From Photobacterium phosphoreum (GTDB lineage: Bacteria; Pseudomonadota; Gammaproteobacteria; Enterobacterales; Vibrionaceae): 64,000 nt of DNA. The stretch's first letter is position 1. Every line of letters starts with the position of its first letter. The position numbers and the translations under genes were made by a program. The DNA lies in the NCBI RefSeq assembly GCF_002954725.1, contig NZ_MSCQ01000001.1:1239641-1303640 (forward strand), in the 5' to 3' direction. Shown in pieces: positions 16,434-29,978 of the stretch. Below the pieces are notes generated by a model, which worked only from the letters and a program-made list of their open reading frames with translations, ran no database searches and was not told where the DNA came from.

Positions 16434-16823
16434 TTATTTGTTGTTTTCAGCAATAACTATATCAGCCGCTGCTTCTGCAGATGCTTCTTCTACTTTAAGA
16501 AAGTTTTCTTTATCACGCTCGTTTAATTCAGAACGGTGAGCAAGTGGTTTTTCTTTTTTCTTGATAATTTGACGCTCTAAACGAGAAAATGCTGCGCTTA
16601 GTGCTTCGCTTAATTCTTTTTCATCAGCTGATGCTTCAATATCACCAACACTAGTCTTAACCGCAATTTCGACAATAAATTGACGGCCTGGTTCTAGTTT
16701 CATAAATACATTACGGCTATGAAATACAACTTGGAATTTATCGAATTTAGCAAACTCAGATTCAATATGAGCTTCCATGTAATCAGGTAATTCAAAACCT
16801 TTAGCAGTTACTTTTAAAGTCAT
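16434..16823 (-). CDS. HPF/RaiA-family ribosome hibernation factor with acidic tail
   Basis: A 129-residue member of the S30AE family, which binds the ribosomal A and P sites and makes inactive 100S or stabilised 70S ribosomes in stationary phase. Residues 1-95 follow the family (MTLKVTAKGFELPDYMEAHI, KLEPGRQFIVEIAVKT, then ASADEKELSEALSAAFSRLERQI). The last 35 residues are a Glu- and Ala-rich tail, longer than short HPF (95 in E. coli) and unlike the dimerisation domain of long HPF. ATG 16823 is preferred over the in-frame TTG 16835 because GGTGG lies five bases before it. A CRP site upstream suits starvation control, as for E. coli raiA. Confidence 0.85.
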   Translation of the reverse strand: MTLKVTAKGFELPDYMEAHIESEFAKFDKFQVVFHSRNVFMKLEPGRQFIVEIAVKTSVGDIEASADEKELSEALSAAFSRLERQIIKKKEKPLAHRSELNERDKENFLKVEEASAEAAADIVIAENNK

Positions 16824-17324
16824 TTTTTCCACCAATAATTTATTAAGTTATTTATTGTTTGTGCTATTAAGATGAACCTAAATTAAAAAACAAAACGTGA
16901 CACAGATCACACTTTAGAATCATCACGCTCAACGCTGTTCCTAACAATACTCATAAAATCAATTACAAGCGTCACAAAAACGAACAAATAACAATCAATA
17001 TATATATTTAAAGTTTATAAAAAACACTATATTTATGTCTTTTAATCGAATTTACTCCAGTGAAAAATTTAAATTAATAAAATAAGATCAAAATGTTTAA
17101 TTTAGTCTATGGTTTATTGCACTAGCCTTTAAATATGACTTAATAACCTATTATGAAAAATTGATTACATATATTTGAGTTTTAACCTTTAGGTTTTAGC
17201 TAATGACTTAAATCATAGGCAGCAATAAAATTCTGTTATTGTTCGATGCATCACATTATATCTCTTTAATAAGATGCTCATGCTTTAGCGTTTTTAAATT
17301 TAAATTATCATTTGGTATAGAATT
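16824..17324. other. Divergent intergenic region between the HPF-like and PsiD-like genes
   Basis: About 500 bp of AT-rich DNA. It holds the ribosome binding site of the HPF-like gene and a CRP site (16896-16911). The remaining 400 bp before the decarboxylase gene has no ORF, hairpin or operator I recognise. Confidence 0.5.
16896..16911. promoter_or_regulatory. CRP site upstream of the HPF-like gene
   Basis: CGTGACACAGATCACA fits TGTGA-N6-TCACA with one mismatch. It is 73 bp before the ATG of the minus-strand HPF-like gene and over 400 bp from the divergent gene, so the HPF-like gene is the likely target. Confidence 0.65.
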
Positions 17325-18686
17325 ATGAATCAGACCTATCCTCTTTTAAAAGGCAATTGGCTTCCTAAAAATAAAGCACACATTGCAGCTTGGATTAAAG
17401 ATTTAAAAACACGTACGCATTTAACGTCCCATTCAATCGCTCAGCCGATTACAGAATTTAAAGAATTAGTTGAAAGTGATCCTGTACTTCTACGTCTTTC
17501 TCAAGATATGTTCAGTGAAGCGAAAAGCCACAAAGAATTAACGCCTTTAGAAACACCTGAAGTTAATGACTTTGATGAGTTTTTAGTTTTACTTAATCAT
17601 ATTATGACCCAAGCACCAGAATGTACTGAGTTTTTAGATCCTAAAACAGGTGCACTTGAGCCTTGTGGTTTAATTGGCTTTCCAATTAATGCCCTACTTG
17701 ATTGGCCAATGGCAACAGATTCAGGTTATGCGTTCTTTGCTAACGAACTTGTTAACCAACAATTTAAGAAGATTCTGAGTTACTGGAGCTTATACCTTTC
17801 ATCTCCAGCATCTCGTTCCGTATTGATTGAAAACCATCCAGATCGCATCCCAAAAGTGTTTGGTTGGTTAAGTGATAATGCACAAAAAGAAATGGTTACT
17901 GTTGCTTGCCAAGCTGAAGTAAGTGGTTCAGAAAACTACAGTAAACCTTTTGAGCACTTCTTCAATTGCGATCCAACAGATAAACATTACGGCTTTAAAT
18001 CTTGGGATGATTTCTTTACCCGTACTTTTAAAGACGGTGTAAGACCGGTTGCTGAAGGTGATGATGTTATTGCTAACGCCTGTGAATCAGCACCGCTACA
18101 AGTTGTTACTAATGTTGCTAAGTCTTCAAGCTTCTGGCTTAAAGGTCAGCCTTACTCATTAGAAAACATGATGGATTTTGATCCTTTAGCTGAGCAATTT
18201 GTCGGTGGTACTGTCTACCAAGCATTCTTGAGTGCATTAAGCTATCACCGCTGGAACAGCCCAGTCAGTGGTACAGTTAAGAAAACTTACATGGTTAACG
18301 GTTCATACTACTTAGGAAATCGTTACCAAGGCTTTAATAACCCAGACGGTGCTGATGATAGCGCGCCAAATAATTCACAACCATTCTTAACCGCAGTGGC
18401 AACACGCGCAGTGATCTTTATTGAATCAGATAATCCTAAAATTGGTTTAATGTGTTTCATCGCTATTGGTATGGCTGAAGTGTCTTCATGTGCAGTAACG
18501 GTTGAAGAAGGCCAACACATTAATAAAGGTGACGAATTAGGCATGTTCCACTTTGGTGGTTCAACACATTGTCTAATCTTCAAACCAGATGTAGAGCTTG
18601 AGTTTGATTTCCACAATACAGCGCCAGGCCTTGATGCAACGAATATCCCAGTATGTTCTCGCATTGCGACAATAAAGAATAAATAA
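17325..18686 (+). CDS. PsiD-type pyruvoyl decarboxylase (phosphatidylserine decarboxylase superfamily)
   Basis: A 453-residue protein much longer than housekeeping Psd (about 290-320) and lacking its membrane-anchor layout. The N-terminal domain (about residues 45-190) matches the PSDC domain of fungal PsiD-like enzymes: QPITEFKELVESDP, then SYWSLYLSSPASR. The catalytic part follows with YGFKSWDDFFTR, the active-site His in YHRWNSPVSGTV, and the self-cleavage site HFGGST, where Ser becomes the pyruvoyl group. Psilocybe PsiD decarboxylates L-tryptophan; bacterial relatives are mostly uncharacterised, so the substrate here could be an aromatic or another amino acid. It stands alone, with no transporter or partner beside it. 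Confidence 0.85.
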   Translation: MNQTYPLLKGNWLPKNKAHIAAWIKDLKTRTHLTSHSIAQPITEFKELVESDPVLLRLSQDMFSEAKSHKELTPLETPEVNDFDEFLVLLNHIMTQAPECTEFLDPKTGALEPCGLIGFPINALLDWPMATDSGYAFFANELVNQQFKKILSYWSLYLSSPASRSVLIENHPDRIPKVFGWLSDNAQKEMVTVACQAEVSGSENYSKPFEHFFNCDPTDKHYGFKSWDDFFTRTFKDGVRPVAEGDDVIANACESAPLQVVTNVAKSSSFWLKGQPYSLENMMDFDPLAEQFVGGTVYQAFLSALSYHRWNSPVSGTVKKTYMVNGSYYLGNRYQGFNNPDGADDSAPNNSQPFLTAVATRAVIFIESDNPKIGLMCFIAIGMAEVSSCAVTVEEGQHINKGDELGMFHFGGSTHCLIFKPDVELEFDFHNTAPGLDATNIPVCSRIATIKNK

Positions 18687-18727
18687 TTCTGTAGCGTACG
18701 TATTTATAAAGACGACTTCAAATACCA

Positions 18728-18757
18728 AGGCAGCCTAATTATAGGCTGCTTTTTTTA
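18728..18757. terminator. Terminator of the PsiD-like gene
   Basis: GCAGCCTA (18730-18737), loop ATTA, TAGGCTGC (18742-18749) and a T8 run. The T run overlaps the end of the convergent lipoprotein gene. Confidence 0.85.
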
Positions 18758-19129
18758 TGCCTTTACCTGCCAACCAGAACGCGTTTTAATGAAAATAACT
18801 TGCTGCTGGTTACTACTGATATCCCCTGCTTTATAGTGTCCATACTCTATTGAGAGCGCATGTAAGCCTAAACCTGAATCACGCGTATCTTCTTTGATCT
18901 TATGACTCTCTTGATTTTGAAGAAAGCGAATGTCGTAACTCACCTCTGCTATATATTGATCATATTTTTTATATCCACTGACTTTAGCAAAATTATCAAC
19001 GCTCAAGACTGTGCTCGCTTTAGAGGATAGTGCCGCAGAATAAAAGGCTTTTTCTAATGTGGTGTCATTAGGGATCTCTGTACACCCAGCCAAGACAGGA
19101 AAAATTGCGAAACTAATATACTTTTTCAT
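18755..19129 (-). CDS. Predicted small lipoprotein, unknown function
   Basis: A 124-residue protein starting MKKYISFAIFPVLAGC, a lipoprotein signal with lipobox LAGC. The upstream in-frame ATG at 19171 is less likely because it would bury the signal. The mature part has a helical start (TTLEKAFYSAALSSKAS) and beta-like segments (QYIAEVSYDIRF, QQVIFIKTRSGWQVKA), similar to small lipoproteins that end in a Trp-containing strand. I do not recognise a named family. Confidence 0.65.
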   Translation of the reverse strand: MKKYISFAIFPVLAGCTEIPNDTTLEKAFYSAALSSKASTVLSVDNFAKVSGYKKYDQYIAEVSYDIRFLQNQESHKIKEDTRDSGLGLHALSIEYGHYKAGDISSNQQQVIFIKTRSGWQVKA

Positions 19130-19272
19130 ACCAACATCCTTTGTCAGCAACAAATACGAAATATAATTCATATTAAATGACGATACTCATAATGACAAAG
19201 GAAAATTGATTTTATACTCCTTTTATGTGTCACAAACACGAATAATGATCAATATCTCGGTAATCCCACCCA

Positions 19273-19288
19273 CTGTAACCGATACCAC
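19273..19288. promoter_or_regulatory. GalR operator 1
   Basis: CTGTAACCGATACCAC matches the E. coli gal operator pattern GTGTAANCGNTNCCAC at nearly all positions. It is 252 bp before the melB start. Its centre is 178 bp from that of operator 2, close to 17 helical turns at 10.5 bp, so repression by looping is possible. Confidence 0.75.
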
Positions 19289-19450
19289 AAAATACTTTAG
19301 CTTATCAACCATTCTATTGAGTCACTCAGCAATGTTAAATTATACCTCTTTATTTAACATTGATATTAAGTGTAATTATTTGCATGTTAAATATGTTTGG
19401 TTTCAAAACATGCTTCTTTATGTGACCCATGTTTTAAAACAATACATTTA

Positions 19451-19466
19451 GTGTAACCGCTACCAC
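19451..19466. promoter_or_regulatory. GalR operator 2
   Basis: GTGTAACCGCTACCAC differs at one position from the E. coli internal gal operator read on the other strand (ATGTAACCGCTACCAC). It is 74 bp before the melB start. A GalR homologue is encoded at the end of this cluster, so this is the probable main repression site. Confidence 0.8.
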
Positions 19467-19539
19467 TAACTTGTAATTGATCACAGTCAGGGCCTCAATA
19501 TCAAGTAATAATAAGAAAAAATAAAAAAGGCCCTACATC

Positions 19540-24092
<4,553 letters not shown>

Positions 24093-24109
24093 TCATGGAG
24101 AAACATAAA

Positions 24110-26251
24110 GTGACGACTTTACAATCTTCTTCACCAATCTATTCATTAATTGGTACTCGTAGCCAAATACTGATCACTGTGAATGATGTTGCTGACATTG
24201 TTTACTATGGGTCACGATTATCTAATACCGATGATAACGCATTACAACAGATGGTTATTGGGCTTGAACGCCCGATCCCATTTGGCCGTTTAGATAGTGA
24301 TATTCCAATTTCGATTAATCCTCAATTAGGTCGCGGTAATTTTGGATCGCCTGCACTTGAAGGTTTTCGTAATAGTGGTTTAGATTGGTCGCCAGTCTTT
24401 ATCGTAACAAACGTTACTCAAGAAGATCATCGTTTAGTGATCGAAAGCCACGATCAACAAGCGCAACTCAACTGGCAAACAGATATTAAGCTCGATAGTA
24501 ACGACATCTTGCAAATATCCCAGACACTGATGAACCATGGTAACAATGATTATCATGTTACACGTTATGCGAATACCGTCCCTATTGCCGATAATGCCAA
24601 TGAAATATTGTCTTTCTATGGTCGTTGGATAAAGGAATTTCAGCAACACCGCAGTATGTTAAACCATGGTGGTTACATTCAAGAAAACCGTCGAGGACGC
24701 ACATCACATGAACACTATCCAGCACTGATTGTTGGTGATCACGGATTTGGTGAAGATCACGGTCAAGTGTGGGGAGCACATTTAGCATGGAGCGGTAATC
24801 ACCGTATACGAGTAGATGTTAAAGCTGATGGCCGTCGTGTACTTCAAGCTGAGGCGTTGTATTTACCCGGAGAAATAACATTACAACCACAACAATCATT
24901 AACCACACCAACCTTGTACATGAGCTATAGCCAACACGGGCTTAGCGCTATGAGTCAACAATTCCATCAGCATATACGAACTTCCATATTGAAAGATCGC
25001 CTACATAAACCACGTCCTATTCACCTTAATACTTGGGAAGGAATCTACTTTGATCATAATCCTGAGTATATTTCAGCAATGGCCACCGAAGCAGCCGCAA
25101 TGGGTGTTGAACGTTTTATTATTGATGATGGTTGGTTTTGTGGCCGCAATGACGATACTTCATCATTGGGTGATTGGTTTATTGATAAAATGAAGTACCC
25201 CAATGGGCTAACACCTATAATTGAACATGTTCATCAATTGGGAATGGAATTTGGATTATGGTTTGAGCCTGAAATGATCAATAAAGACTCTGACTTATAT
25301 CGCCAATACCCAGAATGGTTATTGGCTGTTGACGGATATGAACAGCCAACAGGTCGCCATCAGTATACTATTGATCTACAAAATCCAGCGGCATTTGAAT
25401 ATATATTTGAGCGTTTAGATCATTTTCTTTCGCATTATGCAATTGACTATATCAAATGGGACATGAACCGTGAGATTGTTCAACCTGCACATAATAATCG
25501 TTCCGCAGGTTGTAAGCAGGTTGCACAATATTATGCGCTATTACATAAACTTAATACGAAACATCCTAACGTTGAGATTGAGTCATGTGCAGCTGGTGGC
25601 GGTCGTATTGACTATGAAGTATTAAAACATACTCATCGCTTTTGGTGCTCGGATAATAATGATCCATTAGAACGACAAGCGATTCAGCGAGGCATGAGCT
25701 ATTTTTACCCTCCCGAAGTAATGGGAACTCACATTGGATCTCACACTAGCCACACAACTCACCGTACCCATAGTATGAATTTTCGAGGTAATACAGCTTT
25801 ATTTGGTCATATGGGTTTGGAACTTGATCCCGTTAAAGCTTCTAATGATGAAAAACAGGTATTTCGTTATTATATTCAATTATATAAAAAATGGCGTAGC
25901 TTACTTCACACAGGAAAAAATTATCGCTTAAGTTTTAATGATAATACCGCATTGCAAGGTAATATGGTGGTTTCATCGTCACAATCACAAGCCTTAATTA
26001 GCATTAATCAATTAACGATGCCGACTTATTGTTTATCTGGCCGGTTATATATTCCAGGATTGCACTCAAATAAAAACTACCGTATCACTATTATTGATCA
26101 ACCCGAAAATCTCAATAAAATAGTTAATCGACAACCTCCATGGCTGGCAAGCCAACAATTGTTTAACGGTGAATGGTTACAAACTGTTGGCCTAACATTA
26201 CCGATAATGGATCCAGAATCGTCGTTGTTATTGCAATTTAAAGCGTTGTAA
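24110..26251 (+). CDS. Alpha-galactosidase (GH36)
   Basis: A 713-residue GH36 alpha-galactosidase of the RafA/AgaA type, releasing galactose from melibiose and raffinose-family sugars; unlike E. coli MelA, it is not GH4. It has an N-terminal beta-sandwich (about 1-320), a TIM barrel with ERFIIDDGWF, the nucleophile Asp in YIKWDMNRE, CAAGGGRIDYE, the acid/base Asp in CSDNNDPLERQ, and a C-terminal beta domain. GTG 24110 is my choice, with GGAG at 24097-24100; ATG 24095 would add five residues but has no ribosome binding site. No signal peptide is seen, so it acts in the cytosol on sugars imported by MelB. Confidence 0.94.
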   Translation: MTTLQSSSPIYSLIGTRSQILITVNDVADIVYYGSRLSNTDDNALQQMVIGLERPIPFGRLDSDIPISINPQLGRGNFGSPALEGFRNSGLDWSPVFIVTNVTQEDHRLVIESHDQQAQLNWQTDIKLDSNDILQISQTLMNHGNNDYHVTRYANTVPIADNANEILSFYGRWIKEFQQHRSMLNHGGYIQENRRGRTSHEHYPALIVGDHGFGEDHGQVWGAHLAWSGNHRIRVDVKADGRRVLQAEALYLPGEITLQPQQSLTTPTLYMSYSQHGLSAMSQQFHQHIRTSILKDRLHKPRPIHLNTWEGIYFDHNPEYISAMATEAAAMGVERFIIDDGWFCGRNDDTSSLGDWFIDKMKYPNGLTPIIEHVHQLGMEFGLWFEPEMINKDSDLYRQYPEWLLAVDGYEQPTGRHQYTIDLQNPAAFEYIFERLDHFLSHYAIDYIKWDMNREIVQPAHNNRSAGCKQVAQYYALLHKLNTKHPNVEIESCAAGGGRIDYEVLKHTHRFWCSDNNDPLERQAIQRGMSYFYPPEVMGTHIGSHTSHTTHRTHSMNFRGNTALFGHMGLELDPVKASNDEKQVFRYYIQLYKKWRSLLHTGKNYRLSFNDNTALQGNMVVSSSQSQALISINQLTMPTYCLSGRLYIPGLHSNKNYRITIIDQPENLNKIVNRQPPWLASQQLFNGEWLQTVGLTLPIMDPESSLLLQFKAL

Positions 26252-26258
26252 TTTTCAT

Positions 26259-26290
26259 AAAAAGCACTGCCAACCAGTGCTTTTTCTTCT
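26259..26290 (+). terminator. Terminator of the melB-lacZ-alpha-galactosidase operon
   Basis: AAAAGCACTG (26260-26269), loop CCAAC, CAGTGCTTTT (26275-26284) and further T. It starts eight bases after the stop codon and separates the operon from galR. Confidence 0.85.
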
Positions 26291-26451
26291 TCCTTCCAAA
26301 TTACACTATATTTATCAAATAATTATTTTAATATTCAGTATCTTATGTAACAAAACCGATTTATAATAACAGGTTCATTTTATAACAAACGACGATATTA
26401 TCTGCCACCCGATTGATTAATACAGCTGTGGCATTTAATTTGAGAGTATCT

Positions 26452-27453
26452 ATGGCAACAATTAAAGATGTTGCTCGTGAGGCTGGCGTCTCTGTAGCAA
26501 CGGTATCTCGAGTATTAAACCACTCACCTAAAGCAAGTAAAGCCTCTGTTCTTGCTGTAACGACTGCAATTACGCACTTAAATTACCAGCCGAACCCAGC
26601 AGCGCGGGCTCTTGCTAGCCATCATACAAATACAGTGGGTGTATTAGTCGGTGATGTCTCTGATCCCTTCTTTGGCACATTAGTAAAAGCCGTTGACACT
26701 GTCGCTCAACAAAATGGCAAAAACCTCTTAATTGGGAATGGTTACCATCGAGCAGAAGATGAAAGAAAAGCCATCAATTTACTCATCAACAGCCGCTGTG
26801 ATGCACTCGTTATTCATTCAAAGGGACTTTCAGATCAAGCGCTCATTGATTATGCACAACAAGTAAAATCTTTAGTCTTAATTAATCGCTATATTCCAGA
26901 ACTAGCAGATCGTTGTATTTCACTCAATAATTCTAAAGGTACCTATATTGCGACTGAATACCTTATTCGTCACGGCCACACACATATTGCTTATATCAAC
27001 TCATCACACGATATAGAAGATGCGACCCAACGATTACAAGGTTATAAAGACGCACTAGCCGCCTATAATATAGACTTGAATGAAAGCTACATAGAAACTA
27101 CCGAACCGTATATTGAAGGTGGCGAGCAAGCGATGACAAACTTGCTATCAAAATCGTTACCCATCTCAGCCGTTATTACTTACAACGATAATATGGCAGC
27201 AGGTGCAATCAATATTCTTGAGGATAATGAGATTAAAGTACCCGACAATATTTCTGTCATAGGCTTTGATGACGGTTTAATCGCTCGGTATGTACGTCCA
27301 CAATTAACGACTGTTCGGTATCCTATCTACCTCATGGCAGAAGAAGCAACTAAATTAGCGTTAAATTTAATCAATGTTAATAATATACATGCTATTCCAC
27401 GTATTTTTTCACCAACACTTGTCAGACGTAACTCAGTTATAAATAAAATATAA
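26452..27453 (+). CDS. galR: LacI-family repressor GalR
   Basis: A DNA-binding repressor of 333 residues that responds to galactose (E. coli GalR is 343). The start MATIKDVAREAGVSVATVSR is the LacI-type helix-turn-helix, then the hinge helix with ARALASH and the sugar-binding domain with VGVLVGDVSDPFFGTLV and FSPTLVRRNSV at the end, close to E. coli GalR. ATG 26452 fits the family; the upstream in-frame start at 26413 would add 13 residues. Its probable targets are the two operators before melB. I saw no operator in front of galR itself. Confidence 0.93.
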   Translation: MATIKDVAREAGVSVATVSRVLNHSPKASKASVLAVTTAITHLNYQPNPAARALASHHTNTVGVLVGDVSDPFFGTLVKAVDTVAQQNGKNLLIGNGYHRAEDERKAINLLINSRCDALVIHSKGLSDQALIDYAQQVKSLVLINRYIPELADRCISLNNSKGTYIATEYLIRHGHTHIAYINSSHDIEDATQRLQGYKDALAAYNIDLNESYIETTEPYIEGGEQAMTNLLSKSLPISAVITYNDNMAAGAINILEDNEIKVPDNISVIGFDDGLIARYVRPQLTTVRYPIYLMAEEATKLALNLINVNNIHAIPRIFSPTLVRRNSVINKI

Positions 27454-27726
27454 AATTAATGTGCTTATTTATAATAAAAATATAAAACCAATGGCTAATA
27501 AGCAACATTGGTTTTCACTCTGACTTATAGGTTATTATTATATTGTCTTTATATATATTCCTACTATTTATATGACGGTATATGCTTTTAAAAAAATAAT
27601 TTATATTTAGTCGTATTTTAGGGATTAAACCTTTAAATATTGGCTGGAGTTGTCTACAATTCGTTTGTTTAGAGAATACCAATAAGGCATCCTCCTTATA
27701 ATTACATCGTTAAAGAGATTTTATTT
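27454..27726. other. Spacer with the galR terminator
   Basis: AAAACCAATG (27484-27493) and CATTGGTTTT (27506-27515) form a 10-bp stem around a 12-base loop, a terminator for galR. The rest is very AT-rich and leads to the small gene at 27727, with AGAG as a weak ribosome binding site. Confidence 0.7.
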
Positions 27727-27954
27727 ATGAGTAACATGCCTATGAATGGTGTTTATCGTGCTGTTTTTAAAGCGAATATTGTTATGAGCCAGTCATTCAT
27801 GGAAGAGCGTTATCAATTACATAAAAATGATAAATCCTTAACGCTAGAAAAGGTAAAAATCTCAGATAAAACTAACTATAGAGAAGCAATATTGACGGGA
27901 TCATCAACAGATATCTACAATAAGGTACAAGAAATAATTATATCCATACAATAA
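27727..27954 (+). CDS. Small protein of unknown function
   Basis: A 75-residue soluble protein, MSNMPMNGVYRAVF..., with no signal peptide, cysteine motif or membrane helix. The pattern of alternating hydrophobic residues (GVYRAVFKANIVM, then SLTLEKVKISDK) suggests strands and the end one helix. I do not recognise it. It lies alone between the galR terminator and the convergent lacA gene. Confidence 0.5.
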   Translation: MSNMPMNGVYRAVFKANIVMSQSFMEERYQLHKNDKSLTLEKVKISDKTNYREAILTGSSTDIYNKVQEIIISIQ

Positions 27955-28018
27955 ATATTAATGCTTAATATAAAAATATCTTTTATTAAAATCTCTTCCT
28001 ATATATTAAAAATTATAT

Positions 28019-28618
28019 TTATAAATACTTACGACCTTTATGATAATATTTTTTATCGTAATCATTAATCTCTCTTGATACACGACAAGGATTACCCATT
28101 GCGACAACATTACTTGGAATATCCTTTGTCACAATACTACCAGCACCAATTACAGTATTATCGCCAATAGAAACACCGGGTAAAATAACACAGCTCGCTC
28201 CAATCCAAACATTATTCCCTATTGTCACTGGAATATTAAATTGTGTAACCTGCTGACGTAATAGTGGATCAATCGGATGCCCTGCAGTGGCTATAGTGAC
28301 ATTAGGACCAATCATGACATTACTACCAATATAAATATGGGTATCATCAACCAAGGTTAAATTAAAATTTACATACACATTACGACCCAAATGCGTATGT
28401 TTACCCCAGTTAGCATGTAATGGTGGTTCGATATAGCACCCCTCCCCTATTTCAGCAAATAGTTGCTGCATAAGCTCAGCACGTTTTGCTATTTCTGATG
28501 GTCGTGTATGATTAAAATCATAAAGCACTTCTAAACACGCTAATTGACGTTCAGCAAGTGCATCATCACAAACGTAAACCTGCTGGCTATGCAGTTTATC
28601 TTCAGGGTTAGTTTTCAT
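28019..28618 (-). CDS. lacA: Galactoside O-acetyltransferase
   Basis: A 199-residue left-handed beta-helix acetyltransferase of the LacA/Maa family, which acetylates galactosides or maltose with acetyl-CoA and may detoxify non-metabolisable sugars. Similarity to E. coli LacA runs end to end: YDFNHTRPSEIAKR, IEPPLHANWGKHTHLGRN, NFNLTLVDD, GHPIDP with the active-site His, GNNVWIGA and IGAGSIVTKDIPSNVVAMGNPCRV. GGTGAT lies before the ATG. It is on the opposite strand from the lacZ operon and has no visible GalR operator, so it may be controlled separately. Maa (maltose acetyltransferase) is the alternative. Confidence 0.85.
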   Translation of the reverse strand: MKTNPEDKLHSQQVYVCDDALAERQLACLEVLYDFNHTRPSEIAKRAELMQQLFAEIGEGCYIEPPLHANWGKHTHLGRNVYVNFNLTLVDDTHIYIGSNVMIGPNVTIATAGHPIDPLLRQQVTQFNIPVTIGNNVWIGASCVILPGVSIGDNTVIGAGSIVTKDIPSNVVAMGNPCRVSREINDYDKKYYHKGRKYL

Positions 28619-28819
28619 TATTTATCACCTTGGTATTATTAAGCTAAAGCTACCATATATGGCTTTGATTATTCTAATAATACAACGATAATTCGTCTCA
28701 AAAATGGAGATCGATCACTCAACCATATTGCGGCGATTATTGTTGCAACTTGATACATAAAATCACATGCTAAAACAACTATTCTCGATTACAATTATCG
28801 TCTCTTTGAGCCAGTTTTA

Positions 28820-29974
28820 ATGTCAATCATGGGTGTTACCTTTCACATTGTTTCCGTCTTATTATTAAGCCCAATATTAGTTATATCATCATCAATATAT
28901 GCAGCAACAAAGACCACCAATGACACTCAACTTACTGCAAAAATCACGCTTGGACGTTATTTATTTAATGACAATCGATTATCTAAAACAGGAAATCGTA
29001 GTTGTGCCTTGTGCCATGCGTCAGATTTAGGATGGACCAACCGTTTTGCTAAAGTACCCGATATTAATGGCAACCCAACGACCTTAAATACGCCATCGTT
29101 ACTTAATAGCGTAATGCTATCGACATTTATGCAGCGCCAACCTCATTTAACAACGCTAGAAGATACAATTAAATTACCATTATTCTCTTTGCACCCACCA
29201 GAAATGGGCATGACTCATTCGTTGTTGCTAACGCGATTAGCACAAGCAAATAATGTATATCAGCCACTTTTTCAAGCCAGTTTTAGTGATCAAACGATCA
29301 CGACACCAAAAGTCATTGATGCATTAAGTCAGTATGTTGCCACCATTACTGATACCAATACAGCCTATCACGCTTTTATTAATGGTGATCAAACTGCACT
29401 TAATCGTCAGCAACAACAAGGATTGGCTTTGTTCACTAGCCCGCGACTTAATTGTTCTCAATGTCATGGTGGACCTTTATTAAATCAACCCCAAGACGGC
29501 GATAGGCTCTATTACAATACCGGTCTATATGGCATTAAAAATAATATTGGTGAATATAGTTACCCTCAACATGAAATTGGATTGCGGCAATTTACACAAC
29601 AAAAAATAGATGATGGTAAATTTCGTATTCCATCATTAATTAATGTAATGAACACTGGCCCATGGGGGCATGATGGCAGTTTTAATCGTCTTGAGGCTGT
29701 CATTGATAGTTATGCTGCGGGTGGACGTATCATCACTATAGGTCCGAATAAAGGCGATGGACGTAGGCACCCTAACAAAGATCAGCACCTACAAGGTTTC
29801 ACACTAACAACAACTGATAAACAGGCATTATTAGCCTTTTTTTCTAGTTTAAATATCCGTGATATGAGTAAAGATCCCATGCATCAAACCCCTTTTTGCC
29901 AAATTATTCCACTAAAAACTAAGCGAGATTTACCAGATTGTATTGCGCCTTTCCCTCTTCAACAACAAGAATAA
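28820..29974 (+). CDS. Di-heme enzyme of the cytochrome c peroxidase/MauG superfamily, MbnH-like
   Basis: A 384-residue periplasmic protein with a signal peptide (ends near SSIYA) and two heme c motifs, CALCH and CSQCH. It follows the order of MbnH/MXAN_0977 proteins: LGRYLFNDNRLS, the first heme, LHPPEMGM, the second heme followed by GG, NTGLYGI, KFRIPSLINV, GPWGHDGSF, then SYAAGGR and a C-terminal LLAFFSSL. MbnH oxidises a tryptophan in its partner MbnP. True CcpA peroxidases reduce H2O2; the GHDGSF and EMGM blocks favour the MauG/MbnH side. The next gene follows after four bases, so the pair is an operon. The downstream protein is not MbnP. Confidence 0.85.
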   Translation: MSIMGVTFHIVSVLLLSPILVISSSIYAATKTTNDTQLTAKITLGRYLFNDNRLSKTGNRSCALCHASDLGWTNRFAKVPDINGNPTTLNTPSLLNSVMLSTFMQRQPHLTTLEDTIKLPLFSLHPPEMGMTHSLLLTRLAQANNVYQPLFQASFSDQTITTPKVIDALSQYVATITDTNTAYHAFINGDQTALNRQQQQGLALFTSPRLNCSQCHGGPLLNQPQDGDRLYYNTGLYGIKNNIGEYSYPQHEIGLRQFTQQKIDDGKFRIPSLINVMNTGPWGHDGSFNRLEAVIDSYAAGGRIITIGPNKGDGRRHPNKDQHLQGFTLTTTDKQALLAFFSSLNIRDMSKDPMHQTPFCQIIPLKTKRDLPDCIAPFPLQQQE

Positions 29975-29978
29975 AATC

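Larger units (their letters stand above)
19130..19539. other. Control region of the melB-lacZ-alpha-galactosidase operon
   Basis: These 410 bp contain two GalR-type operators (listed separately) and several AT-rich stretches that can supply the promoter. An open frame crosses it but is AT-rich, lacks a ribosome binding site and overlaps both operators, so I treat the region as regulatory. Confidence 0.65.

Noticed and set aside
19206..19451. Open frame of 81 codons before melB
   Set aside because: AT-rich, no ribosome binding site, low-complexity product, and it overlaps a GalR operator fully and reaches the second; better explained as control region.
19470..19487. CRP site before melB
   Set aside because: Only the right half (GATCACA) fits; the left arm has two of five matches.
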